Shown here piece by piece: positions 1 to 4,459 of a stretch of DNA of 6,052 nt. The notes beneath the pieces are model-generated. The model was not told the DNA's origin, made no database searches, and saw only the letters and a list, made by a program, of their open reading frames with translations. Location: positions 1 through 6,052 of the forward strand of contig JAITGR010000045.1 of assembly GCA_031280455.1 (NCBI GenBank), given 5' to 3'. Position numbers and translations under genes: made by a program. Source of the DNA: Spirochaetaceae bacterium (GTDB lineage Bacteria > Spirochaetota > Spirochaetia > Treponematales > Breznakiellaceae). The stretch's first letter is position 1. Each line of letters opens with the position of its first letter.

Positions 1-1
1 C

Positions 2-1258
2 GCCGCTTTTGAACCCTTGCAGTGGGAAGGCTCCCTCACCCTGCGCGAAATCCTCGCGCGCCACCCCAAAGGCAAAGAGTATGCGTTCATACTCGAACAT
101 GAACCCCTGCACCCGCTCCTGACAGATGCCGGCGGCGCGATCCTTTCGTACCCCCCCATCATCAATTCAGCAGATTTAGGCGCGGTACAAGTCGGCGACA
201 GCGAACTATTTATAGAACTAACCGGCACCGACCTCCAGGCAGTAACCCTCTCCGCATCAATAGCCGCCTGCGACCTTGCCGACCAGGGCTATGAAATAGA
301 ACCTGTCGAAATCCGCAGCGCCTTTGACACCGCCTTTGGAAAACTATACACAACACCATTCTACTTCCAGGAAAGCGTTTTTTGCTCACTCGCGCGCGTC
401 CACCGGTTTTTAGGCGAACCAGTCAGCGCCAAAGAATGCGTTGCGGCGCTGGAACGCATAGGCTGCGGCGCCGAAAAAACACACGGCCAGGAACGCGGCG
501 CCCCCCACGCGGAAACAGGTGCCGCGGAACAAGAAGGCATACTCGCGCGCATAGCCGAATACCGCAACGACTACCTCCACGCCGCGGACATCGTCGAAGA
601 CATAATGATAGGCCGGGGACTCGCGGCATTTACCCCGCAAAAACCCGCCGATTTTACCATAGGCAGACTATCGCCGCTCACCACACTCAGCCGCGCAGTC
701 AAAGCCACACTCACCGGCATGGGCTACCAGGAAATGATATACAACTACCTAACCTCGCGCGCCGAACTCATCGACAACATGCGCACAGACGGCAGCCGCG
801 CCATACAAATAGCCAACCCCATGAGCGAAAAATACGAGTACGTCCGTGACAGCATACTCCCCAACCTTATGACCAGCGAAAGCGTATCAGCGAACGCCGC
901 CTACCCACATTTACTCTATGAAATCGGCAAAATCGCCTACAAAGACCCATCGCGCAACAGCGGCGCCGCCACCCGCCAGTACACCGGCATACTCCACGCC
1001 GCGCCGGACGCCAACTACAACGTCATAGCCTGCCAAATACAAACCCTCTTTTACTACCTCAACCGTGCGTACACCGTGCGCGAGACCGCCGACCCCCGCT
1101 TCATCACCGGAAGAGCCGCCGCCCTCATATACAAAGACCACCCCATCGGCATATTTGGGGAAGTCCACCCCGAAGTACTCGCCAACTTCAACATCACCAC
1201 CCCCTGCACCGCCTGCGAGTTTGACATCGACATGCTGTTGGAGCATCCCCGCCATTAG
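2..1258 (+). CDS. pheT: Phenylalanyl-tRNA synthetase beta subunit, archaeal-type, 5' part missing
   Basis: PheT forms a cytoplasmic heterotetramer with PheS that charges tRNA-Phe; the beta subunit carries editing and structural domains. The frame is open from the left edge (first full codon at 2), giving 418 visible residues; roughly 130-180 N-terminal residues should lie outside (inferred from usual family length). Counting from that codon, a B3/B4-type region comes first, then a B5-like domain with RNDY at 188-191 and DIVEDI at 196-201, then the catalytic-like domain ending in GEVHPEV at 386-392. The protein stops soon after this, without the FDX-ACB domain of ordinary bacterial PheT, which fits the archaeal-type enzyme of spirochaetes. 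The TTG at 17 is not a credible start because family-like sequence continues to the edge. Codon use is odd: 19 ATA, 13 ATC and 0 ATT for isoleucine. It converges on tilS across a hairpin-rich gap. Confidence 0.93.
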   Translation, partial: AAFEPLQWEGSLTLREILARHPKGKEYAFILEHEPLHPLLTDAGGAILSYPPIINSADLGAVQVGDSELFIELTGTDLQAVTLSASIAACDLADQGYEIEPVEIRSAFDTAFGKLYTTPFYFQESVFCSLARVHRFLGEPVSAKECVAALERIGCGAEKTHGQERGAPHAETGAAEQEGILARIAEYRNDYLHAADIVEDIMIGRGLAAFTPQKPADFTIGRLSPLTTLSRAVKATLTGMGYQEMIYNYLTSRAELIDNMRTDGSRAIQIANPMSEKYEYVRDSILPNLMTSESVSANAAYPHLLYEIGKIAYKDPSRNSGAATRQYTGILHAAPDANYNVIACQIQTLFYYLNRAYTVRETADPRFITGRAAALIYKDHPIGIFGEVHPEVLANFNITTPCTACEFDIDMLLEHPRH

Positions 1259-1275
1259 GGAAGCATACGGGCGCA

Positions 1276-1290
1276 TCTGCCTACGGCAGA
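1276..1290. repeat. Short hairpin 1 (6-bp stem, TAC loop)
   Basis: TCTGCC pairs with GGCAGA around a TAC loop, starting 18 nt after the pheT stop. No T-run follows, so it is a weak terminator candidate. Its tip CCTACGG reappears, on the other strand, in the small palindrome at 3021-3031. Confidence 0.55.
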
Positions 1291-1299
1291 CCGGGCTAT

Positions 1300-1343
1300 C
1301 CGCTCCAATGGTTACGGCGAGTACCCCGTAACCATTCCGCTCC
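1300..1343. repeat. 11-bp palindrome flanked by exact 7-bp direct repeats
   Basis: An 11-bp perfect inverted repeat (1307-1317 with 1326-1336, 8-nt loop) is bordered with no gap on both sides by CCGCTCC (1300-1306 and 1337-1343). This is what a small palindromic insertion with target duplication would leave, but the length is minimal and no transposon ends are recognised. Replication slippage could give the same layout. Confidence 0.6.
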
Positions 1344-1356
1344 TATCCCTTGCGCG

Positions 1357-1388
1357 GCTAAAAATCCGCATCCATGCGGATTTTTAGC
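1357..1388. terminator. Candidate bidirectional intrinsic terminator between pheT and tilS
   Basis: A perfect 14-bp stem (1357-1370 with 1375-1388) closes a TCCA loop. The GC-rich upper stem TCCGCA/TGCGGA is followed on the + strand by TTTTT and preceded by AAAAA, so the same element offers a U-tract on either strand. It sits about 100 nt past the pheT stop and about 140 nt past the tilS stop, the expected place for a shared terminator of convergent genes. The call rests on structure only. Confidence 0.6.
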
Positions 1389-1389
1389 T

Positions 1390-1418
1390 TGCGGAGTTTG
1401 GCAAAGCCAAACTCCGCA
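1390..1418. repeat. Hairpin 4 (13-bp stem, AAA loop)
   Basis: A perfect 13-bp inverted repeat (1390-1402 with 1406-1418) begins one base after the terminator-like hairpin. Its tip is GCAAAGC, shared with the hairpins at 1473 and 1505. There is no adjacent T-run on either side. Confidence 0.7.
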
Positions 1419-1431
1419 CACTTGGACACCA

Positions 1432-1461
1432 GCCGCCATCCATGGCGGCGCATCCATGGCG
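1432..1461. repeat. Hairpin 5 with partial direct repeat
   Basis: An 8-bp inverted repeat (1432-1439 with 1442-1449) has a 2-nt loop. The string CATCCATGGCG at 1437-1447 recurs at 1451-1461, so part of this hairpin is duplicated next to itself. The octamer CATCCATG also forms the tip of the 1357-1388 hairpin. Confidence 0.65.
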
Positions 1462-1472
1462 TTTTGGTTAGC

Positions 1473-1501
1473 GTTTAGTTTACGCAAAGCGTAAACTAAA
1501 C
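1473..1501. repeat. Hairpin 6 (13-bp stem, AAA loop)
   Basis: A perfect 13-bp AT-richer inverted repeat (1473-1485 with 1489-1501) has tip GCAAAGC. It lies just beyond the tilS stop in the direction of tilS transcription. It lacks a T-run after the stem and so is not a textbook terminator. Confidence 0.7.
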
Positions 1502-1504
1502 CAA

Positions 1505-1519
1505 GGCCGCTTTGCGGCC
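1505..1519. repeat. Hairpin 7 (6-bp GC stem, TTT loop)
   Basis: GGCCGC pairs with GCGGCC around TTT; read on the - strand the tip is again GC-AAA-GC. It sits 5 nt past the tilS stop codon, the first structure a tilS transcript meets. Confidence 0.6.
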
Positions 1520-1524
1520 ATGAC

Positions 1525-2643
1525 CTAGTGCAGCACCACGATGCCTGTTTTTGTTTTTAGGACGAGTGTCCGCCCTTCTTCCATGCACATTTCTTTTTTA
1601 TGGTGAACTTCGACATCGCCATTAGGGAGCCGTTTTACCACAAATCTACCGAATTCGCCTACTGTGTCCGCCCTGTCCGCTGCCGCCGTATCCGCCGGCC
1701 TGCCGCGTGCTATCCAGCGGCGCAGTGCTTCCCGCCGGACGGTCCGCTTTCGCGGTCTGTCCGCATCGGCAGGGGGGAGGGTGTCTGCCATGGCCGGATG
1801 CGGCGCGAGGAGGTTCATCGCGGCAAAAACCGCTTCCTCGGCGATGAGCGTGTCCAGGGCGGCAAAGCCGGTGATGCGCGCGCCGCCGTCCGGCTGCATA
1901 ACTATGCTGGCGGCGGCGCGGTGTGTAAGGGCGGCGGCGGCGAGTGCCTGGGTGCGGGCGGCGTTGTGGAGGTTTTTTTTCCAGGCGGGGAAGTATTCGT
2001 CTAAAACGGGGATTAGTTTGTGGCGGACGCGGTTGCGTGTGTAGCGAATGTCGCGGTTGGTGGCATCTTCGCGCCAGGAGGTTTGTGTTTGGGTCAGGTA
2101 CGCCAGCACGTCGCGGCGCTCGATGTCCAGCATGGGGCGGAACAGTCCCGCGGCGGTGCCGTCGCCGCCGCGCCGCCGCCGCATAGGCCGAAGCCCGCCC
2201 GGCCCCGAGCCGCGCAACAGGCGCAAGAGCACGGTCTCCAAAAGGTCATCGCGGGTGTGGGCAAGCAGTATCCAGTCCGCGCCGCAGCGCGCGGCGCTTG
2301 CCGTAAGTGCGGCGTACCGTTCTTCCCGCGCGGCGGCCTCTATGCCGGAGCCTTCCCGCGCGGCTCTGCCGGCGACTTTTCCTGCCGGCAGGCAGATTGT
2401 ATCCAGCGGGGTATTCAGTTTTTGGCAGAGTTGGCGGACAAAGCGGGCATCTTCCTGGGATTCCGCGCCGCGTATGCCGTGCTCAACGTGGGCGCAGTAC
2501 AGGGCAAAGGAGCGGCGCTCACGAAGCGCCGCAAGCGCGGCGAGCATGGCGACGGAGTCCGCGCCGCCCGAAACAGCGGCCAAAAACCGCGTGCCGCGCG
2601 GCAGGCGAAGGCGTTTCTCAAACTCGCGTAACTCTCTGCTCAT
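1525..2643 (-). CDS. tilS: tRNA(Ile)-lysidine synthase
   Basis: TilS uses ATP and lysine to convert C34 of the CAU anticodon of tRNA-Ile2 to lysidine, changing both codon reading (AUG to AUA) and charging (Met to Ile); it is a cytosolic N-type PP-loop enzyme. Of 372 residues, the PP-loop SGGADS is at 25-30, HVEHGIRG at 52-59, AAREERY at 104-110, HTRDDLLET at 129-137, GGLRPM at 149-154 and EDATNRDIRYTRNRVRH at 192-208. A helical region follows, then a shortened C-terminal part (E. coli TilS is about 430 residues). Position 134 is Leu where the family often has Gln. The ATG at 2643 puts the PP-loop at the usual distance; the nearest GAGG (2658-2661) is about 14 nt away, longer than ideal. The gene follows the tRNA at 2671-2744 by 27 nt on the same strand and is probably co-transcribed with it. 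Confidence 0.95.
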   Translation of the reverse strand: MSRELREFEKRLRLPRGTRFLAAVSGGADSVAMLAALAALRERRSFALYCAHVEHGIRGAESQEDARFVRQLCQKLNTPLDTICLPAGKVAGRAAREGSGIEAAAREERYAALTASAARCGADWILLAHTRDDLLETVLLRLLRGSGPGGLRPMRRRRGGDGTAAGLFRPMLDIERRDVLAYLTQTQTSWREDATNRDIRYTRNRVRHKLIPVLDEYFPAWKKNLHNAARTQALAAAALTHRAAASIVMQPDGGARITGFAALDTLIAEEAVFAAMNLLAPHPAMADTLPPADADRPRKRTVRREALRRWIARGRPADTAAADRADTVGEFGRFVVKRLPNGDVEVHHKKEMCMEEGRTLVLKTKTGIVVLH

Positions 2644-2670
2644 GCCGCGCCGGCGCTGCCTCGGGATTTT

Positions 2671-2744
2671 TGGGCCATCTAAGACTTGAACTTAGGACCA
2701 ATGGATTATGAGTCCACTGCTCTAACCAACTGAGCTAATGGCCC
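2671..2744 (-). tRNA. tRNA with CAT anticodon, most likely tRNA-Ile2 (lysidine type)
   Basis: The 74-nt gene folds completely: 7-bp acceptor GGGCCAT/ATGGCCC with discriminator A, D-stem GCTC/GAGC, 5-bp anticodon stem (one G-T) with loop CTCATAA, and T-stem CTAAG/CTTAG. CCA is not encoded and must be added by the CCA enzyme. A CAT anticodon can mean initiator Met, elongator Met or Ile2. The acceptor pair 1-72 is G-C, against an initiator. Pairs C4-G69 and C5-G68 are the acceptor-stem determinants reported for TilS recognition, and the variable and T-loop sequences TGGTC and TTCAAGT match E. coli tRNA-Ile2 as I recall it. Together with tilS lying 27 nt downstream, this favours Ile2; elongator tRNA-Met remains possible. 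Confidence 0.85.
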
Positions 2745-2798
2745 GGTCGCGCAAAAACCGCAACGGCGGCTGTTCGCGGCAATCGCCAGCCAGCCGCC
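2745..2798 (-). promoter_or_regulatory. Probable 5' leader of the tRNA-tilS transcript
   Basis: Transcription from the promoter at 2805-2834 would begin near 2798, giving about 54 nt ahead of the mature tRNA 5' end, to be removed by RNase P. An 8-bp inverted repeat (2765-2772 with 2791-2798, 18-nt loop) would fold at the very start of this leader. Its role is unknown. Confidence 0.45.
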
Positions 2799-2804
2799 AG
2801 TTTT

Positions 2805-2834
2805 AGTATACCGGCAGCCGGCGTTTTTTGTCAG
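2805..2834 (-). promoter_or_regulatory. Sigma70-type promoter for tRNA-Ile2 and tilS
   Basis: On the - strand, CTGACA (2829-2834, 5 of 6 to TTGACA) and TATACT (2805-2810, 5 of 6 to TATAAT) are separated by 18 nt. This is the best promoter in the window and sits where a tRNA promoter belongs. The spacer contains the perfect palindrome CCGGC-T-GCCGG (2811-2821) directly against the -10 box, a possible operator. Confidence 0.72.
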
Positions 2835-2898
2835 CCCCCGCGTTGCCTAAAAAGTTTTCCAGCCGAAAAGGGTTAGTGCGGCAGGCGGTTTTTATATC

Positions 2899-2939
2899 AG
2901 AGGCTGTTGCAAAAGTAACCGGCTTTTGCAACAGCCTCT
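2899..2939. repeat. 17-bp perfect inverted repeat
   Basis: Arms 2899-2915 and 2923-2939 match perfectly around a 7-nt loop, the longest perfect stem in the window. The A/T-rich stretch CAAAAG/CTTTTG is at the loop end and the base is AGAGGCTG/CAGCCTCT. It may end the lacI transcript or be a dispersed palindromic element. Confidence 0.75.
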
Positions 2940-2964
2940 TATGGCAGAATTTTAATCATCAGGG

Positions 2965-2994
2965 CATCTCTAAAAACTTCAGTTTTTAGAGATG
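2965..2994. repeat. 14-bp inverted repeat with CTCTAAAAAC core
   Basis: Arms 2965-2978 and 2981-2994 are perfectly complementary with a minimal loop. The inner arm CTCTAAAAAC is identical to that of the hairpin at 3044-3080, while the outer bases differ, so the two look like members of one repeat family. Confidence 0.75.
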
Positions 2995-3010
2995 AACCGC
3001 TTAAAAATGC

Positions 3011-3031
3011 GCGTTACGCAGCCCGTAGGGC
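3011..3031. repeat. Two small adjacent palindromes
   Basis: GCGT-T-ACGC (3011-3019) and GCCC-GTA-GGGC (3021-3031) lie side by side between the two larger CTCTAAAAAC hairpins. The second shares its tip, in reverse complement, with the hairpin at 1276-1290. Confidence 0.5.
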
Positions 3032-3043
3032 GAGAAACCGCAA

Positions 3044-3080
3044 GGGAACCTCTAAAAACAACCGGTTTTTAGAGGTTCCC
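3044..3080. repeat. 16-bp inverted repeat with CTCTAAAAAC core
   Basis: Arms 3044-3059 and 3065-3080 match perfectly with a 5-nt loop. The base is GGGAAC/GTTCCC and the loop-proximal part CTCTAAAAAC/GTTTTTAGAG. It lies 18 nt past the lacI stop and is the first large structure in that transcript, so it could serve as its terminator, although the T-run is inside the stem. Confidence 0.75.
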
Positions 3081-3098
3081 ATCAATACGGAAAAACCG

Positions 3099-4145
3099 TC
3101 ACGCGGGCGGGAGGTTTTCGCGGAAGTATATGTTGATGGGCAGCTCTATCGTGGCGGGTATGTGTTGTTCAAGGACGACGGCGCGGTACAGGTTGAGGAG
3201 GGCTTGCCGCCCTTGCTCTTCCGGCCGCTGCGAGATGAGCGCGGTTATGACGCCGGATTCCAGCAGGCGGCGGTTTTCGGGGGTAAGGTCGTAGCCTATG
3301 ACGGGGAAGTTGAACGGGGCGCCGGCGGCGGCAAGGCGGCTGACCATGACGTTGGCGACAAAGAGTCCGGCGAGGCTGTTTTGCGTTCGCAAATTTTGCG
3401 CTCGCAGAAAATCTTCTATAGCTTGGCCGGAGGGTTCCGCCCCGTTGTCCGGGTATTCACGGACAATGACGGGCATGTCTGCTTCGCGCGCGTAGGCGAG
3501 AAAGCCGTCGCGCCGTTTTTGCAGGTGGTAGTCGCCGCCGTATTCCACAAGGACGGCGAAAGGCCGCCCGGGTATCTGGGAATACGGCGGGGCGGCGGCG
3601 GCGAGGCGGAGCATTTTTGCGGCGAAATAGCCGCTTTTCCACGGGTCTTGCGCGATGACGCAGCAGGGCGACATTTGCGCGATTGCGGCATCGACAAAAA
3701 TGTAGGGGATGCCTTCGGTTTGTACGTCGGCTATGAACGGCAGCGTCGATTCGGGTATCACCGGCGGAATGATGAGGCCGTCGGGTCTGCTCTGGAGTAT
3801 GCCGGCTGCCGCGTTGGTAAAAGACGCGCTGTTGTGGCGGTCGTATTCGATGATGTGGGATTCTACGCCGAGCTGCGCTATCATTTTTTCGGCGTTCTGG
3901 ATGCCGGAAAGCATTTGCCGCCAATAGCCGGTATCGTCGCTCTGGCTGGGCAGCAGCGCGCAAAACCGGTACGGCTTGCGGCGTTTAAGGCTGCGCGCCA
4001 GCGGGTTGGTTGTCCACTGAAACCGTTCGATAATGTCTTCAATTTTGGCTTTGGTTTCCGGCGACACTCGTCCGCGCTTGTAGATAACACGGTCAACGGT
4101 GCCTATGGAAACTCCGGCGAGCGCGGCGATTTCCTTTAGGGTCAT
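3099..4145 (-). CDS. LacI-family transcriptional regulator with periplasmic-binding-like domain
   Basis: A one-component repressor-type protein of 348 residues, usual for the family. Residues 2-21 form the helix-turn-helix, with VSIGTVDRV at 12-20; Asp18 stands where classical LacI proteins have Ser, a variant I associate with a sugar-binding subgroup. The hinge helix NPLARSL is at 47-53. Residues from about 58 form a two-lobe ligand domain of the type that usually binds a sugar or related small molecule. The ATG at 4145 leaves TLKEIA at the very N-terminus, as usual. No Shine-Dalgarno is seen upstream, while a -10-like box lies 5 nt before the ATG. It is divergent from the membrane protein gene at 4460. 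No metabolic or transport gene is present to suggest its inducer, so I give no gene symbol. Confidence 0.92.
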   Translation of the reverse strand: MTLKEIAALAGVSIGTVDRVIYKRGRVSPETKAKIEDIIERFQWTTNPLARSLKRRKPYRFCALLPSQSDDTGYWRQMLSGIQNAEKMIAQLGVESHIIEYDRHNSASFTNAAAGILQSRPDGLIIPPVIPESTLPFIADVQTEGIPYIFVDAAIAQMSPCCVIAQDPWKSGYFAAKMLRLAAAAPPYSQIPGRPFAVLVEYGGDYHLQKRRDGFLAYAREADMPVIVREYPDNGAEPSGQAIEDFLRAQNLRTQNSLAGLFVANVMVSRLAAAGAPFNFPVIGYDLTPENRRLLESGVITALISQRPEEQGRQALLNLYRAVVLEQHIPATIELPINIYFRENLPPA

Positions 4146-4147
4146 AG

Positions 4148-4158
4148 GGTATGATACC
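4148..4158. promoter_or_regulatory. Small palindrome at the lacI start, possible operator
   Basis: GGTAT-G-ATACC is a perfect inverted repeat 2 nt upstream of the lacI ATG, overlapping the candidate -10 box. A site here would suit autorepression, but it is shorter than typical LacI-family operators and lacks their central CG. Confidence 0.28.
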
Positions 4159-4180
4159 GGCAGCCGTTTTTATCTGTAAT
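4151..4180 (-). promoter_or_regulatory. Candidate lacI promoter giving a leaderless mRNA
   Basis: On the - strand TATCAT (4151-4156, 5 of 6) and ATTACA (4175-4180, 4 of 6) are spaced by 18 nt, the same spacing as the tRNA-tilS promoter. The next 10 bases upstream of the -10, CGGCTGCCGG, are also shared with that promoter. A start 6-8 nt past the -10 falls on the ATG itself, so the transcript would have almost no 5' leader. Confidence 0.42.
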
Positions 4181-4259
4181 GGGGTCGCCCCGCCCCGTCC
4201 ATCTGCGGCGGCTCCCGCGCGCGCTTGGGCAACGCGAAAGCACATCGCGTAAAACAAAC

Positions 4260-4327
4260 CGCGGAAAAACGCGGAAAGGGACACGGAATTGCGGTCTCTT
4301 TCCGCGTGGTTTCCGTGCTTTCCGTGG
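4260..4327. repeat. Degenerate CACGGAAA-type direct and inverted repeats
   Basis: Units CGCGGAAA (4260-4267, 4270-4277) and CACGGAA (4282-4288) face TTTCCGCG (4299-4306), TTTCCGTG (4310-4317) and TTTCCGTGG (4319-4327). The central part folds as a 13-bp stem with one G-T pair (4270-4282 with 4294-4306). Similar CACGGAAA-rich intergenic sequence occurs in several bacterial groups, from general memory; its function is not known to me. Confidence 0.6.
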
Positions 4328-4364
4328 TTAAATCCGAATAAATCAGTGCTTCCCTGACCGCAAC

Positions 4365-4393
4365 TTGTACTTTGGGCGGATTTTCGGTACATT
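4365..4393 (+). promoter_or_regulatory. Weak promoter candidate for the membrane protein gene
   Basis: TTGTAC (4365-4370) and TACATT (4388-4393) are spaced by 17 nt and match the consensus at 3 and 4 of 6 positions. A start near 4400 would leave a leader of about 60 nt. It is the best pair I see, but weak. Confidence 0.3.
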
Positions 4394-4406
4394 ATCCAGG
4401 TTAAGG

Positions 4407-4423
4407 GGCGTTTTTTTAACGCC
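4407..4423 (+). other. Small hairpin with all-T loop in the leader
   Basis: GGCGTT pairs with AACGCC around five T residues, 36 nt before the start codon of the membrane protein. It could be part of the 5' leader fold. It is not followed by a T-tract, so a terminator reading is not supported. Confidence 0.35.
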
Positions 4424-4459
4424 GATACTGTATTGAGGTACCGCGGCAGCGAATGAAAG

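Larger units (their letters stand above)
1259..1524. other. Gene-free convergent intergenic region packed with hairpins
   Basis: This 266-nt gap separates the 3' ends of pheT (+) and tilS (-). I find no credible gene in it. About 140 of its bases lie in the arms of seven perfect inverted repeats, at 1276-1290, 1307-1336, 1357-1388, 1390-1418, 1432-1449, 1473-1501 and 1505-1519, with loops of 2-8 nt. Loop cores recur: CATCCATG at 1369, 1437 and 1451, and GCAAAGC at 1401 and 1484 and, on the other strand, at 1509. One hairpin looks like a bidirectional terminator; the function of the rest is unknown. It resembles a mosaic of short extragenic palindromes, but I cannot tie it to a named family. 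Confidence 0.8.
2835..3098. other. Gene-free region with three large hairpins between lacI and the tRNA promoter
   Basis: I see no coding sequence here. It holds large inverted repeats at 2899-2939, 2965-2994 and 3044-3080 and small ones at 3011-3019 and 3021-3031. It lies downstream of lacI and upstream of the tRNA promoter, so lacI should terminate here. No hairpin has a clean GC stem plus T-tract in the lacI direction. Confidence 0.7.
4146..4459. other. Divergent intergenic region
   Basis: This 314-nt region separates the starts of lacI (-) and the membrane protein (+). It contains a promoter-like pair and a short palindrome next to lacI, a GC-rich stretch around 4180-4235 in which I see nothing, a degenerate CACGGAAA-type repeat at 4260-4327, and a weak + strand promoter with a T-looped hairpin before 4460. 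No convincing small gene is present. Confidence 0.7.

Noticed and set aside
361..849. Open frames on both strands inside pheT
   Set aside because: They are low-complexity Arg/Pro/His-rich translations of pheT in other frames.
1296..1487. 63-codon - strand open frame in the hairpin array
   Set aside because: It is made almost wholly of inverted-repeat arms and has no ribosome site.
1276..1519. CRISPR array
   Set aside because: The units are palindromes of different sequence and spacing, without a constant repeat or uniform spacers.
1..2700. GC-skew reversal near 1.26-1.52 kb (C-rich to the left, G-rich to the right on the + strand), as at a replication origin
   Set aside because: pheT is on + and tilS and lacI on -, and each is C-rich on its own coding strand, so gene orientation explains the flip. 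There is no dnaA/dnaN context and no cluster of DnaA boxes.
1600..2711. Long open frames on the + strand opposite tilS
   Set aside because: They overlap a gene with clear TilS motifs, are rich in Arg/Ala/Gly/Pro from GC-rich DNA, and show no family resemblance.
2671..2744. Initiator tRNA-fMet
   Set aside because: The first acceptor pair is a normal G-C, and the anticodon stem lacks the three consecutive G-C pairs of initiators.
3162..4139. 325-codon + strand open frame opposite lacI
   Set aside because: It mirrors lacI almost exactly in extent. The - strand product has the helix-turn-helix, hinge and ligand domain of its family, while the mirror product resembles nothing I know.
4093..4392. 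99-codon - strand open frame overlapping the lacI start
   Set aside because: It reads through the CACGGAAA repeat (giving an NHGKHG-like peptide) and overlaps lacI out of frame; this is a typical false gene of that repeat.
4391..4399. DnaA-box-like TTATCCAGG in the divergent region
   Set aside because: A single partial match without neighbours; chance is sufficient.
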